NCBI GenBank assembly: GCA_002470825.1
Contig: DKOR01000020.1
Coordinates: 56,297 to 120,296, forward strand
Reading direction: 5' to 3'
Length of the DNA stretch: 64,000 nt
Source of the DNA: Thiotrichaceae bacterium UBA7357
Lineage (GTDB): Bacteria > Pseudomonadota > Gammaproteobacteria > Eutrophobiales > Eutrophobiaceae
Shown here: piece by piece, positions 29,609 through 39,436 of the stretch
How the letters are laid out: each line of letters starts with the position of its first letter
Position numbering within the stretch: position 1 is the stretch's first letter
Position numbers and translations under genes: made by a program
The notes under the pieces: model-generated
The model's database searches: none
Seen by the model: only the letters and a program-made list of their open reading frames with translations
What the model was told of the DNA's origin: nothing

Positions 29609-30312
29609 GTGAATATAAAAAAGAGAGCTCAGAGTCAAATAATATTTCAGAAAATATAGTGATTGATTTTTTAAGGAAAAATCCGAATTTTTTTAATTCA
29701 TACCCCGATATTATCTCTGAATTAAAAATTCCGCACGATCATGGTACGGCTATATCGTTAGTTGAAAAACAAGTCTCTGTTTTACGTGAACAAAATCAAC
29801 AAACAAGAAAGCGCTTACATGAGTTAATAGAAATTGCGCGTCAGAATGAAGAACTTGCTAAACGAATGCATAAATTAGCACTGACCCTAATGGATGCAGA
29901 TGAACCTAAAGATATTTTCAATACCTTATACGACAACTTGAAAAAGAACTTTCATGCGGATCGTGCCGTTGTTAGGTTATTTGCAAAACCCTCCTTTATA
30001 GATACTTTTGCAACAGATGAATTCTCAGGTAACGAAACTGCGGAAGAGTATTTGTTTAAAAGTATTATTGATAAGCGCTTGCCATTAAGTGGTCGTATGA
30101 AACGCCAACAACAAGTGTTTTTGTTTGGCGATGATGGTGATGAAATTGCATCATCTGTGATGATCCCATTGCATGGTCAAGGGTGGGGTGGAATCCTTTC
30201 TATTGGTAGTTTTGATGCTGAGCATTTTCAAGCTGGTATGGGTATTGAATTACTTGCTAACTTAGGTGAAATATTAAGTTTTATTTTAAAACCTTGGGTT
30301 GAGCAAGTTTAG
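29605..30312 (+). CDS. DUF484 family protein
   Basis: The 235-residue protein has the DUF484 layout: an N-terminal helical part (VIDFLRKNPNFFNSYPDIISELKIPH, about residues 18-43; then a coiled coil rich in Q, E and R), and a C-terminal GAF-like domain (about 95-230). The family lies almost always between dapF and xerC, as here, and its function is unknown; the GAF-like fold suggests ligand binding or signalling. The start overlaps dapF by four bases. Confidence 0.85.
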   Translation: MSEYKKESSESNNISENIVIDFLRKNPNFFNSYPDIISELKIPHDHGTAISLVEKQVSVLREQNQQTRKRLHELIEIARQNEELAKRMHKLALTLMDADEPKDIFNTLYDNLKKNFHADRAVVRLFAKPSFIDTFATDEFSGNETAEEYLFKSIIDKRLPLSGRMKRQQQVFLFGDDGDEIASSVMIPLHGQGWGGILSIGSFDAEHFQAGMGIELLANLGEILSFILKPWVEQV

Positions 30313-30350
30313 TTTTTAACATAAATAACAATGATTAATTAATTTAAATA

Positions 30351-31253
30351 ATGCAACCGTCTGAGATGCCATTGCTTGATTCCTTCATAAAGAGTTTACA
30401 TCACCTTTCTGAACATACTCGTAAGAGTTATCAACGTGATGTCACCTGCCTAGAAAATTTTTGTGATAAGCAAGAAATAAATAAATGGTCTGATATTGAT
30501 TGTAAACAGATAAGACGTTTTGTCGCTTCTCGACATAAAGAGGGTATTAGTGGTCGTTCATTACAGCGTAACTTGTCAGCAATTAGATCTTTTTATTATT
30601 ATCTATTAGAGCTAGATAAGGTTAAAAAAAATCCTGCCGAAGGCGTTGTTACCCCTAAAACATCTCGTAAACTTCCCAATGTGTTAGACACAGATCAGAC
30701 CGTTCAACTAGTCGAAATTAAACAACAAGATGATTTAGCGATTCGTGATCGTGCCATGCTGGAGTTGATTTATTCTTCCGGATTACGCCTTGCTGAATTG
30801 GTAAGTACCAATATCAATGATGTTGATTTTAGTGACCGCTTATTGACAGTGATTGGTAAGGGTAAAAAAATGCGTAATGTTCCTATTGGAAAGCATGCAA
30901 TCAAGGCGATTAATAATTGGCTAAAGATAAGACAATATATGATTAATAAAAACGAAATTGCATTATTTGTTAGCCAGCAAGGCAAACGAATCAGTCCAAG
31001 ATCAGTACAATATCGTTTAAAGAAGTGGGCTGTAAAACAAGGTTTACCAAGTCACGTACACCCCCATATGCTGCGGCATTCATTCGCCAGTCATATGTTG
31101 GAGTCTAGCGGTGATCTGCGTGCTGTTCAGGAATTACTTGGCCATGCGGATATTAGTACTACGCAAGTTTATACTCACCTTGATTTTCAACATTTGTCAC
31201 AGATTTATGATAAGAGCCACCCTCGAGCATATCGAAAGAAATCGGATCGATAG
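30351..31253 (+). CDS. xerC: Tyrosine recombinase XerC
   Basis: The 300-residue site-specific recombinase acts with XerD at the dif site to resolve chromosome dimers. The N-terminal SAM-like core-binding domain covers about residues 5-90. The catalytic domain contains the first arginine in SSGLRLAELV (about 147), the HxxR pair in HPHMLRHSFASHML (about 238-251), the further histidine in LGHADISTTQVYTH and the tyrosine nucleophile in that same segment (near residue 275). Gene context (after dapF-DUF484) identifies it as XerC rather than XerD or an integron/phage integrase. Confidence 0.9.
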   Translation: MQPSEMPLLDSFIKSLHHLSEHTRKSYQRDVTCLENFCDKQEINKWSDIDCKQIRRFVASRHKEGISGRSLQRNLSAIRSFYYYLLELDKVKKNPAEGVVTPKTSRKLPNVLDTDQTVQLVEIKQQDDLAIRDRAMLELIYSSGLRLAELVSTNINDVDFSDRLLTVIGKGKKMRNVPIGKHAIKAINNWLKIRQYMINKNEIALFVSQQGKRISPRSVQYRLKKWAVKQGLPSHVHPHMLRHSFASHMLESSGDLRAVQELLGHADISTTQVYTHLDFQHLSQIYDKSHPRAYRKKSDR

Positions 31254-31272
31254 CATTGCCTTAAGATAACTA

Positions 31273-31300
31273 TTGACATGGGCATTAGCTAGCCGCTCAT
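31273..31300 (+). promoter_or_regulatory. Possible heat-shock-type promoter for hslVU
   Basis: Upstream of hslV the segment TTGAC (31273-31277), a 15-base spacer and CCGCTCAT (31293-31300) resemble a sigma-32 -35/-10 pair (CTTGAA and CCCCAT). The nearby TACAAT at 31302 is 23 bases from TTGACA, too far for a sigma-70 pair. hslVU is heat-shock controlled in enterobacteria, which makes this plausible but not proven. Confidence 0.3.
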
Positions 31301-31336
31301 GTACAATTCCGCTTCCCTTCTTAGGAGAGAGAAAAG

Positions 31337-31870
31337 GTGAAACAATATCGAGGAACAACCATATTATCTGTGCGTCGCAATGAGCATGTCGTTATTGGCG
31401 GTGATGGACAGGTATCATTGGGTGATACTGTGATGAAAGGCAATGCACGTAAGGTACGACGCTTATATAATGAAAAAATAATTGCTGGATTTGCCGGTGG
31501 TACAGCGGATGCTTTTACTTTATTTGAACGCTTTGAGGCTAAATTACAAAAGCATCAAGGAAATTTAATGCGATCTGCTGTTGAATTGGCAAAAGATTGG
31601 CGCACAGACCGAATGTTACGTCGACTTGAAGCATTACTATGTGTTGCAGACAAAACTACTTCACTTATTATCTCGGGGAATGGAGATGTAATAGAGCCAG
31701 AAGATCATATTATGGCGATCGGCTCAGGTGGGAATTATGCAAAATCAGCTGCACAAGCCTTGATCGAGAACACCGAGATGGGTGCTCGTGAAATCGTTGA
31801 AAAAGGTTTAGGTATCGCTGCTAATATTTGTATCTACACGAATTCCAACTTGACTGTAGAAGAACTGTAA
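31337..31870 (+). CDS. hslV: ATP-dependent protease subunit HslV
   Basis: The 177-residue peptidase forms the double-hexamer proteolytic core with HslU. After removal of a six-residue leader (MKQYRG) the mature chain would begin with the catalytic threonine (TTILSVRR), and [23 protein letters not shown] is the conserved active-site region. The GTG start at 31337 follows a strong AGGAGAGAG ribosome binding region. hslU follows 38 bases downstream. Confidence 0.94.
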   Translation: MKQYRGTTILSVRRNEHVVIGGDGQVSLGDTVMKGNARKVRRLYNEKIIAGFAGGTADAFTLFERFEAKLQKHQGNLMRSAVELAKDWRTDRMLRRLEALLCVADKTTSLIISGNGDVIEPEDHIMAIGSGGNYAKSAAQALIENTEMGAREIVEKGLGIAANICIYTNSNLTVEEL

Positions 31871-31908
31871 ATAGTTGTTTAGAAATCATATTAAATAAAT
31901 GGATTAAA

Positions 31909-33237
31909 ATGTCAGACTTAACACCACAGGCGATTGTTGCCGAATTAAATAAACATATTATTGGTCAAGACTCAGCTAAACGTGCAGTTGCTATTGCATT
32001 ACGTAATCGTTGGCGTCGAGTGCAAGTCGATGAATCAATACGAAATGAGATTACCCCCAAAAATATATTAATGATTGGACCTACTGGTGTGGGGAAGACT
32101 GAGATAGCTCGACGTCTTGCTAAACTAGCTAAAGCACCATTCATTAAAATAGAAGCGACAAAATTTACAGAGGTAGGTTATGTCGGGCGTGATGTGGAAT
32201 CGATTATTCGTGATCTTGCTGATGTTGCGATAAAACAAACACGTGAAATTGAATTAGAAAAAGTAAGTGCTCAGGCAGACGAAATTGCTATGGAAAGAGT
32301 ACTAGATATTTTATTGTTACCAGCTCGAGGTGTTGGTGAAAATGATGAAGAATTAAATGAAAATCCGACACGTAAAAAATTCAGAAAAATGGTCGTTGAA
32401 GGAAAGTTTGATGATAAAGAACTTGAAGTTGAATTAAAGACACCTAGTGTTGGTGTTGAGATAATGGCACCACCAGGTATGGAAGAAATGACCAGTCAGT
32501 TGCAAGGCATGTTTCAAAATATGGGGGATACTAAGAAACAAACACGTAAATTGCATGTAAAAGATGCATTAAAACTATTAGGAGAAGAAGCAGCAGCAAA
32601 GTTATTAAATGAAGAAGATATTAAGGCCATTTCATTAGAAAGTGTTGAACAACATGGTATTGTTTTTCTTGATGAGCTTGATAAAGTTACACGCCGTTCT
32701 GAAGCAAGTGGTCCAGATATTTCTCGTGAAGGTGTGCAACGTGATTTATTACCGCTAGTTGAAGGTAGTACAGTAACAACGAAATATGGAATGGTAAAGA
32801 CAGATCATATTTTATTTATCGCATCTGGCGCATTTCACCTTGCTAAACCTTCAGATCTAATCCCTGAGTTACAGGGGCGATTACCTATTAGGGTAGAATT
32901 AACGGCCTTGGTTGCAGATGACTTTGTTAGAATCCTCACAGAACCCGACGCATCATTAACAGAACAATACACCTTGTTAATGGCAACTGAAGGAGTGAGC
33001 GTAAGCTTTACTCCTGATGGTGTAAAGCGAATTGCCGAAATTGCTTTTCAGGTAAATGACACTACCGAAAATATTGGTGCGCGTCGTCTGCATACAGTTA
33101 TGGAACGCTTACTTGAGACATTGTCGTATGAAGCTTCAGAAAAAAATGGCGAATCTATATCAATTAATGCAGATTATGTTAATGATCATTTAAATGAGTT
33201 GATTGAAGATGAGGATTTAAGTCGTTATATCCTGTAA
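31909..33237 (+). CDS. hslU: ATP-dependent protease ATPase subunit HslU
   Basis: The 442-residue Clp/Hsp100 ATPase unfolds substrates and feeds them to HslV. It has the Walker A motif [15 protein letters not shown] (about residues 57-71), the intermediate (I) domain at about 110-235, Walker [11 protein letters not shown] (about 247-256) and the C-terminal sensor-2 domain ending in the HslV-docking tail DLSRYIL. The ATG at 31909 is chosen over an open reading frame extending 27 codons further upstream into hslV, because it gives the canonical [14 protein letters not shown] start and the family length. Confidence 0.94.
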   Translation: MSDLTPQAIVAELNKHIIGQDSAKRAVAIALRNRWRRVQVDESIRNEITPKNILMIGPTGVGKTEIARRLAKLAKAPFIKIEATKFTEVGYVGRDVESIIRDLADVAIKQTREIELEKVSAQADEIAMERVLDILLLPARGVGENDEELNENPTRKKFRKMVVEGKFDDKELEVELKTPSVGVEIMAPPGMEEMTSQLQGMFQNMGDTKKQTRKLHVKDALKLLGEEAAAKLLNEEDIKAISLESVEQHGIVFLDELDKVTRRSEASGPDISREGVQRDLLPLVEGSTVTTKYGMVKTDHILFIASGAFHLAKPSDLIPELQGRLPIRVELTALVADDFVRILTEPDASLTEQYTLLMATEGVSVSFTPDGVKRIAEIAFQVNDTTENIGARRLHTVMERLLETLSYEASEKNGESISINADYVNDHLNELIEDEDLSRYIL

Positions 33238-33278
33238 TTTAATAATAACTTTTAATATTTGTGCTAATTAAAAAAAAC

Positions 33279-33650
33279 ATGTCAGATACTAAAAGAAGTC
33301 CGACTTCAATAAATCTACATCAGAAATCTCGTATGCTTGAGATAGAATATGATGATGGAGCTAGATTCGAATTGTCTTGTGAGTATTTGCGAGTTCACTC
33401 TCCCTCTGCAGATGTTAAAGGGCACGGACCAGGGCAAGAAGTTTTACAAATAGGTAAAGAAATGATCAATATTCAAGAGATAGAAGCTGTAGGGAACTAT
33501 GCTGTCAAGTTAATCTTCGATGATGGGCACAATACGGGGCTTTATACTTGGGAATACTTGTATGAACTGGGTACGCAAAAAGATAATTATTGGATTAATT
33601 ATCTGGATGCTTTAAAAAAAGCAGGACATACACGAAAATTAAATGACTGA
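33279..33650 (+). CDS. DUF971 (gamma-butyrobetaine hydroxylase-like N-terminal domain) protein
   Basis: The 123-residue protein is a single DUF971 domain, the zinc-ribbon-like N-terminal domain found on gamma-butyrobetaine hydroxylases, here standing alone: [25 protein letters not shown], then [12 protein letters not shown] and [18 protein letters not shown]. Stand-alone members are linked in other bacteria to Fe-S or ubiquinone-related gene clusters, but the function is not established. The ATG at 33279 is preferred to a GTG 18 bases upstream. It overlaps ubiE by eight bases. Confidence 0.82.
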   Translation: MSDTKRSPTSINLHQKSRMLEIEYDDGARFELSCEYLRVHSPSADVKGHGPGQEVLQIGKEMINIQEIEAVGNYAVKLIFDDGHNTGLYTWEYLYELGTQKDNYWINYLDALKKAGHTRKLND

Positions 33651-34392
33651 ACAATCAATAACAGACTTTGGTTTTGAAAAAGTTCCTGCTAAAGAAAAGG
33701 CTAGTAGAGTCGCTGATGTTTTTACATCAGTAGCGTCAGAATATGATTTGATGAATGATGTTATGTCATTCGGTGTTCACCGATTATGGAAGCGCAAGTT
33801 AGTAGACTTCTGTGCGATTAGAAGAAATTATCATGTGTTGGATCTTGCTAGTGGTACTGGAGACATTGCAAGTTTAATTTATAAACGACTAGGTGATAGT
33901 GGTCGGGTTACATTATGCGACATCAACTCCGACATGTTAAAAAATGCAAGAGATCGATTAATAAATAAAGGAAAGATTGATAGAGTTGATTACGTACAAG
34001 CTAGTGCAGAGCTATTGCCTTTTGAGGACAATAGTTTTGATTGTATGACACTTTCATTTGGATTACGGAATATGACAGATAAAGATGCTGCCTTACGCTC
34101 TATGTATCGGAAGCTAAAATACGGTTCACAATTAGTCATTCTTGAATTTTCAAAGGTCGTGATCCCAGTGTTGAGTAAAATATATGATGAATATTCATTA
34201 AAGTTGATTCCTCGATTTGGCAAAGTCATTGCTCGTGATGAATCGAGTTATCAATATTTAGTTGAATCAATACGGGTGCACCCTAACCAAGAAGTATTGG
34301 CGACAATGATGAAGCAAGCTGGCTTTGAAAAAGTCCAATATTATAATTTGACAGGTGGTGTTGTCGCCATTCATCGTGGTTATAAAATATGA
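33643..34392 (+). CDS. ubiE: Demethylmenaquinone/2-polyprenylbenzoquinol C-methyltransferase UbiE
   Basis: The 249-residue SAM-dependent methyltransferase adds the C-methyl group in ubiquinone (and menaquinone) synthesis. Signatures: [19 protein letters not shown] (about residues 35-53), the SAM motif [12 protein letters not shown] (about 67-78) and the C-terminal [13 protein letters not shown] ending. It overlaps DUF971 by eight bases and ubiJ by four, forming the conserved ubiE-ubiJ-ubiB operon. Confidence 0.95.
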   Translation: MTEQSITDFGFEKVPAKEKASRVADVFTSVASEYDLMNDVMSFGVHRLWKRKLVDFCAIRRNYHVLDLASGTGDIASLIYKRLGDSGRVTLCDINSDMLKNARDRLINKGKIDRVDYVQASAELLPFEDNSFDCMTLSFGLRNMTDKDAALRSMYRKLKYGSQLVILEFSKVVIPVLSKIYDEYSLKLIPRFGKVIARDESSYQYLVESIRVHPNQEVLATMMKQAGFEKVQYYNLTGGVVAIHRGYKI

Positions 34393-35030
34393 GTGTTGTT
34401 GAAAATAAAATACCTGTCTGGATAAGCCAGTTAGAAAAAATAGTCAATAAAACATTGAGTCTCGATGAAGAAACGCTGTGTAAATTAGAAAAGCTCGAGG
34501 GTAAAGTGGTTGCATTTGAATTTACTAATACAAAGTTGACTGTATTTCTATTCTTTTCGACAGCAGGACTGACAATAAATACGACTTATAAAAATAAAGC
34601 CGATGTATTGATTAAAGGTACACCAACAAATTTTATAATGATGTTGGCTATGTCGAAGCAAGGTAGCGCTAACTTGCCAACAGATATGCAAATCATTGGT
34701 GATATTGTTCTTGTTCAACAATTTCAGCTAATAATGCAAAATATTGAAATTGATCTCGAAGAATTACTTGCAAACTGGTTGGGTGATAGTGTCGCTTATG
34801 AACTGGGAAAAATTATACATAGCACTAGTAGCGTAGCTATAGATACTGGGAAAACATTAGCAATGAACATAAGTGAATATCTACGTTTTGAAACCGATAT
34901 GTTACCGGACGAATTATTAGTAGATGATTTTTGTAAAGAAGTCGATGTGCTTCGAGAGGATGTTGATAGACTTTATCAGAGAGTTAGTCACACCGTAAAA
35001 CAAATAAAAAGTAAAGATCAGAGTACTTAA
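34389..35030 (+). CDS. ubiJ: Ubiquinone biosynthesis accessory factor UbiJ (SCP2 domain)
   Basis: The 213-residue protein has an N-terminal sterol-carrier-protein-2 lipid-binding domain (about residues 15-115, including the [17 protein letters not shown] segment) and a C-terminal helical part. UbiJ binds the polyprenyl intermediates in the aerobic Ubi complex. Sequence conservation in the family is low, but its position between ubiE and ubiB with four-base overlaps makes the assignment secure. Confidence 0.87.
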   Translation: MSVVENKIPVWISQLEKIVNKTLSLDEETLCKLEKLEGKVVAFEFTNTKLTVFLFFSTAGLTINTTYKNKADVLIKGTPTNFIMMLAMSKQGSANLPTDMQIIGDIVLVQQFQLIMQNIEIDLEELLANWLGDSVAYELGKIIHSTSSVAIDTGKTLAMNISEYLRFETDMLPDELLVDDFCKEVDVLREDVDRLYQRVSHTVKQIKSKDQST

Positions 35031-35034
35031 ATTT

Positions 35035-36693
35035 ATGGAGCAAATACTTCGTTTATTAGCTATTCAAAAAGTATTAATAAAGTATGGTTTTGATGAATTT
35101 ATCTTTACAATGCATTTATTTCGTCCAGTACGTCTCCTGTTTTATGTTTTTCCTTGGAACTGGTTTGGAAAAAAAAAGAGGCCTCGTGCACAGCGTATGC
35201 GTTTGATGTTGGAGGAATTAGGTCCTATCTATGTCAAATTGGGACAAATATTATCAACCCGACGTGACCTAATACCGGAAGATATAGCTAATGAATTTGC
35301 CATGCTACAAGATTCTGTTGCTCCATTTTCTGGAAAGGTTGCTCGCCAAATTATTGAAGATGCCTACGAATGCGATATCAGCGAAGTATTTCTGGAGTTT
35401 AATGAAACACCGTTGGCTTCAGCGTCAGTTGCTCAGGTACATCTAGCAACACTTAAAGATGGTCGTGATTTTATTGTTAAAGTTATTCGCCCTGGTATTG
35501 AAATTCTTATTCGTAAAGATTTGAAATTGCTGCATCTGCTTGCAGAGAAAGGAGAAAAATATTACCGCAAAGGAAAATCTCTACGTTTTACTGGTGTGAT
35601 TACTGAATTTGAAAAAACATTATTGAATGAACTTGATTTACAAAGAGAAGCGGCTAACGCTTCTCAGTTACGTCGAAATTTTGGTAATGAAGAACGCTAC
35701 TATGTTCCTGAAATAGACTGGGGACTAACACGACGTAATGTGTTGGTGATGGAGCGAGTAACCGGCATCTCAGTTCGAGACATTGATAAATTAAAAGCCG
35801 CGGGAATAAATTTGAAATGGCTAGCTGAATATGGTGTCGAAATATTTTTTATGCAAGTTTTTCGTGATAATTTTTTCCATGCAGATATGCACCCGGGTAA
35901 TATTTTTGTAGGGCCTTCTGAAGGCGATATTCCATCAAAAGTAAAGGTTATCGATTTTGGCATCATGTGTTCATTGACTGAGTTTGACCAACGCTACTTA
36001 GCAGATAATTTCATTGCATTTTTAAACCGCAATTATAACCGTGTCGCAGCATTACATATAGAGTCAGGATGGGTTCCTAAAGGGACCCGTATAGACGAAT
36101 TGGAATCAGCCATACGCACAGTTTGTGAACCATTACTTGTTAGACCAATGAATGAGATTTCATTTGGTGAGTTATTACAACGACTTATTCAAATTGCACG
36201 ACGATTTAATGTTGAGATTATGCCGCAATTAATTATGTTGCAAAAAACTATTATTAATATTGAAGGCATAGGGCGACAACTTTATCCAGAGCTCGATCTC
36301 TGGAAAACTGCTCGACCACAATTAGAACGTTTTATGGATGAACGTATCGGTATGAAAGGATTGTTTAAAGGTGTAAAACTTAATATTCCAAAGCTGATAG
36401 ACCGATTACCAGATATACCAAATCGTGCACTTGATGTGTTAGATCAATTATACGAAGGTAGAATAGAAATGGAAAATAAGTCGAAAGAATTAAATAACCT
36501 TCGAAAAGAAATGAAAATCTATAGTCGTAGTACAGTATTAGCTGTGGTCGGATCAGGGTTTTTGTTGTCTTCGGCTATTATCTATGCGCTTGACAATACA
36601 ACTCATGGGGTACTTGCGTCAGTACCAGTTGTATCTTGGTTGTTGGGTTATGCCGGGATGATGTTGTTATATTTGTCATGGCAACAAAAGTAG
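35035..36693 (+). CDS. ubiB: UbiB atypical kinase-like ATPase of ubiquinone synthesis
   Basis: The 552-residue ABC1/ADCK-type protein supports ubiquinone assembly. The family KxGQ motif is seen in YVKLGQILSTRRDLIPEDIA (about residues 64-83), the alanine-rich nucleotide loop as ASASVAQVH (about 124-132), the catalytic-loop equivalent in HADMHPGNIFV (about 281-291) and the metal-binding aspartate in KVIDFGIMCSL. Two C-terminal hydrophobic helices (about 500-550) anchor it in the membrane. It completes the ubiE-ubiJ-ubiB operon. Confidence 0.94.
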   Translation: MEQILRLLAIQKVLIKYGFDEFIFTMHLFRPVRLLFYVFPWNWFGKKKRPRAQRMRLMLEELGPIYVKLGQILSTRRDLIPEDIANEFAMLQDSVAPFSGKVARQIIEDAYECDISEVFLEFNETPLASASVAQVHLATLKDGRDFIVKVIRPGIEILIRKDLKLLHLLAEKGEKYYRKGKSLRFTGVITEFEKTLLNELDLQREAANASQLRRNFGNEERYYVPEIDWGLTRRNVLVMERVTGISVRDIDKLKAAGINLKWLAEYGVEIFFMQVFRDNFFHADMHPGNIFVGPSEGDIPSKVKVIDFGIMCSLTEFDQRYLADNFIAFLNRNYNRVAALHIESGWVPKGTRIDELESAIRTVCEPLLVRPMNEISFGELLQRLIQIARRFNVEIMPQLIMLQKTIINIEGIGRQLYPELDLWKTARPQLERFMDERIGMKGLFKGVKLNIPKLIDRLPDIPNRALDVLDQLYEGRIEMENKSKELNNLRKEMKIYSRSTVLAVVGSGFLLSSAIIYALDNTTHGVLASVPVVSWLLGYAGMMLLYLSWQQK

Positions 36694-36731
36694 ATAATTA
36701 AGAAAACTATCCTGACAATAAGAGATATTCT

Positions 36732-37643
36732 ATGCAACGAAAAGATGTTGAATTTAAAACAGAAGATGACACTACTTTACGTGGCTGGTTATATTTACCA
36801 AATGATACTGGTGATGTTGTTCCAGCAATTGTTATGGCTCATGGTTATTCTGCTGTTAAAGAAATGTATCTTGATAAGTATGGTGAAGTCTTTGCAGCAG
36901 CAGGCATGGGAGTACTTATTTTTGATAATCGTAATTTTGGTTCAAGCGATGGTGAACCAAGGCAAGAAATTGATCCATGGCAACAAATTCGTGATTATCG
37001 TGATGCAATCACTTATACAATTTCGCTAACTATGGTTGATGAAAGTCGCATAGGAGTTTTTGGGTCAAGTTATAGCGGTGGCCATGTTCTTGTTGTCGCT
37101 GGAATCGATAAGCGAGTTAAATGTGTTGTGTCTCAAGTGCCTATTATCTCTGGAATAGAAAATGCACGTAGGCTTATTCGTTCAGATCTTTGGGATGGAC
37201 TTCGCGGTATGTTTGATGATGATCGTGCCGCACGGTATGCGGGAAATAAGCCACAGATGGTCCCTGTAGTATCTTCACCTTATGAACAACCTCAGGCTCC
37301 TGCCGCATTACCTACCGCTGATTCATGGAAATGGTTCAGAGAAACTCATGATAAACTGGCTCCCTCTTGGAGGAATGAAGTTACTCTTCGCTCTGTTGAA
37401 ATGTTCATTGAATACGAGCCGGCTATTTATATACCATCAATCAGTCCCACTCCACTTTTAATGTTGATAGCACGAGATGATGTCCTGACTGTTTCTGACT
37501 TAGCTTTTGCGGCTTATGATACAGCGCATGAACCAAAACAACTCGTGGTCTTAAACGGCGGACATTTTGATGCTTATATCGATTCATTTGATGAATCGAG
37601 TTCATCTGCGAAAGACTGGTTTAGTCAATATCTTTTAGGATAG
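36732..37643 (+). CDS. Alpha/beta hydrolase
   Basis: The 303-residue cytoplasmic hydrolase has an oxyanion-hole region MAHGYSAVKEMYLDKYGEVF (about residues 35-54), the nucleophile elbow FGSSYSGGHVL (about 113-123), a lid-like insertion (about 145-215) and the late acid/histidine motifs LIARDDVLT and NGGHFDAY. It resembles the Xaa-Pro-peptidase/dienelactone-hydrolase-like group of esterases; the substrate is not deducible. It starts 38 bases after ubiB and may be read through from the ubi operon, but there is no known link to quinone synthesis. Confidence 0.78.
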   Translation: MQRKDVEFKTEDDTTLRGWLYLPNDTGDVVPAIVMAHGYSAVKEMYLDKYGEVFAAAGMGVLIFDNRNFGSSDGEPRQEIDPWQQIRDYRDAITYTISLTMVDESRIGVFGSSYSGGHVLVVAGIDKRVKCVVSQVPIISGIENARRLIRSDLWDGLRGMFDDDRAARYAGNKPQMVPVVSSPYEQPQAPAALPTADSWKWFRETHDKLAPSWRNEVTLRSVEMFIEYEPAIYIPSISPTPLLMLIARDDVLTVSDLAFAAYDTAHEPKQLVVLNGGHFDAYIDSFDESSSSAKDWFSQYLLG

Positions 37644-38000
37644 AGTTTGAAAGCGAAAATATTCGATCGATATAGAGAAAATATGTGCGTCACATAAACT
37701 TAAAATACATTTTTTATTTTGGTTGTTAGCAAAAATATCTGTTTACAATGCTAAAGCGTATTAATATGGCATGAATAATAAACTTCCGGCTTGACTCATT
37801 AATAGTCATGAGCTAGCGGCATTAAGGCTTGTGTATATTACTTCCTCTAATTATCTCTATTAAGCATTAGATACCGTTGGTCTTTCCGGGGAACAAGAGC
37901 TCCATATGATGGTCGTTAACAATCAGATTTTTTAAAACGCTTATATTTATTGTGAACGTTATGGGTCCATGGCCAAGATAAATTTTTCTTTTACATAAGA
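37644..38000. other. Intergenic region between convergent hydrolase and ctpA genes
   Basis: About 360 AT-rich bases between two gene ends. No gene or RNA is recognised. A short hairpin (TGACT...AGTCA, near 37793-37809) could act in termination but is weak. Confidence 0.4.
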
Positions 38001-39314
38001 TCATTCTGTTTTTTTCAAATGAATAGCTAAACCTTTGAGTACGTTTAATGCCTCATATAGCTGGTAGTCTGTTTCAGCTAGAGAAGGCGTATCTGTTTTT
38101 GCCTTAGTTTTATCTTTTACTTGTTCCTCTTTACTTTCTTCCATTCCATTACCGAGATGACCTGTTAAATCAGATTCTTTGATTTGAGTTGAAGAATGAT
38201 TTGCTACGCTATCAACACGAATATTTTTTATGAAAATATCAGGTTCTATGCCGGATGCTTGAATAGAACGACCCGATGGTGTGAAGTAGCGAGCTGTAGT
38301 CAATTTTAATGCTGCTTTATCATTCATTGGCAAAATAGTCTGAACTGAGCCTTTACCAAAGGTGCGTTCACCCATTATAATTGCACGGTGGTGATCTTGT
38401 AAGGCACCAGCAACAATCTCAGACGCTGAAGCGGAACCACCATTTACCAGAACTATCATGGGCGCATTCTCCAATATATCTGTTGGTTTTGCTGAAAATG
38501 TAAGTTTTGAGTCTTTGATTCGACCCTCAGTATAAACAATCAATCCTTCATCAATAAACAGATCAGAGACGCCTACTGCTGCATTTAGTATCCCGCCAGG
38601 ATTATTTCTTAGATCGAGTATTAAGCCACTTAATTCATCTGCGTTATTTATTTTCAATTTTTCGAGTGATTTGCGCAGATCTTCCGCAGTATGTGTTTGA
38701 AAGTTCGATACGCGTATATAACCAAATCCAGGCTCCAAAATCTTACTGCGGACACTTTTAACAGTGATAACATCACGTGTTATGGTAATTTGCATGGGCA
38801 TATCTTCATTTTCCCTTATGACAGTAATGATGATGTCGGTACCCACTTTTCCACGCATTAATTTAACAGCATCATTTAAAGCCATACCTTTGACTGAACG
38901 TTCATCCAGTTTGATGATTAAGTCACCCGCTTTGATACCTGCACGTTCTGCTGGAGTGTCATCTATGGGTGATATCACTTTCACAAAACCATCTTCCATG
39001 CCGACTTCAATACCGAGTCCACCAAATTCACCAGATGTACCTTCTTGGAGGTCTTCGTAGTGTTCTTTATCAAGATAAGTTGAATGAGGATCGAGACCTT
39101 CCAACATACCCCGTATTGCATTCTCGATTAATTCTCTGTCACTAATAGTTTCTACATAGTCATTCTTAACTTTAGCAAATACTTCAGTAAAAATACGAAG
39201 CTCATCTAATGGTAGGGTCTTATCTTCATTGCCTTCTTCAGTCATTGCTAATACAGCACTTGCAAATGAAATTGACAACAATAGTGTGATAGTGAAACTC
39301 TTAAATAATGACAT
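38001..39314 (-). CDS. ctpA: Carboxyl-terminal processing protease (S41 family, CtpA)
   Basis: The 437-residue periplasmic serine protease has a signal peptide (first ~23 residues), a PDZ domain (about 95-180, with GLGIEVG and IKAGDLIIKLDERSVKGM) and an S41 catalytic domain containing the Ser in NGGSASASEIVAGAL (about 291-305) and the Lys in ERTFGKGSVQTILP (about 317-330). Such proteases trim proteins and control murein hydrolases. The C-terminal 60 residues are low-complexity and charged. It lies downstream of gpmI-envC, a conserved arrangement; EnvC and CtpA both act on cell-wall remodelling. Confidence 0.92.
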   Translation of the reverse strand: MSLFKSFTITLLLSISFASAVLAMTEEGNEDKTLPLDELRIFTEVFAKVKNDYVETISDRELIENAIRGMLEGLDPHSTYLDKEHYEDLQEGTSGEFGGLGIEVGMEDGFVKVISPIDDTPAERAGIKAGDLIIKLDERSVKGMALNDAVKLMRGKVGTDIIITVIRENEDMPMQITITRDVITVKSVRSKILEPGFGYIRVSNFQTHTAEDLRKSLEKLKINNADELSGLILDLRNNPGGILNAAVGVSDLFIDEGLIVYTEGRIKDSKLTFSAKPTDILENAPMIVLVNGGSASASEIVAGALQDHHRAIIMGERTFGKGSVQTILPMNDKAALKLTTARYFTPSGRSIQASGIEPDIFIKNIRVDSVANHSSTQIKESDLTGHLGNGMEESKEEQVKDKTKAKTDTPSLAETDYQLYEALNVLKGLAIHLKKTE

Positions 39315-39436
39315 TGTTTACTCCGTTCAGGCTAACATGCGTAGATTATCTTGATTGTTTAATACGTAACAAGTTCATTACGATAGTTATTGTGAAGCAT
39401 AACCGGGCTCTACTGTATATGACAAATCGGTAATGT

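Noticed and set aside
31828..31908. N-terminal 27-codon extension of hslU into hslV
   Set aside because: The canonical MSDLTPQ start and usual length are obtained from the ATG at 31909.
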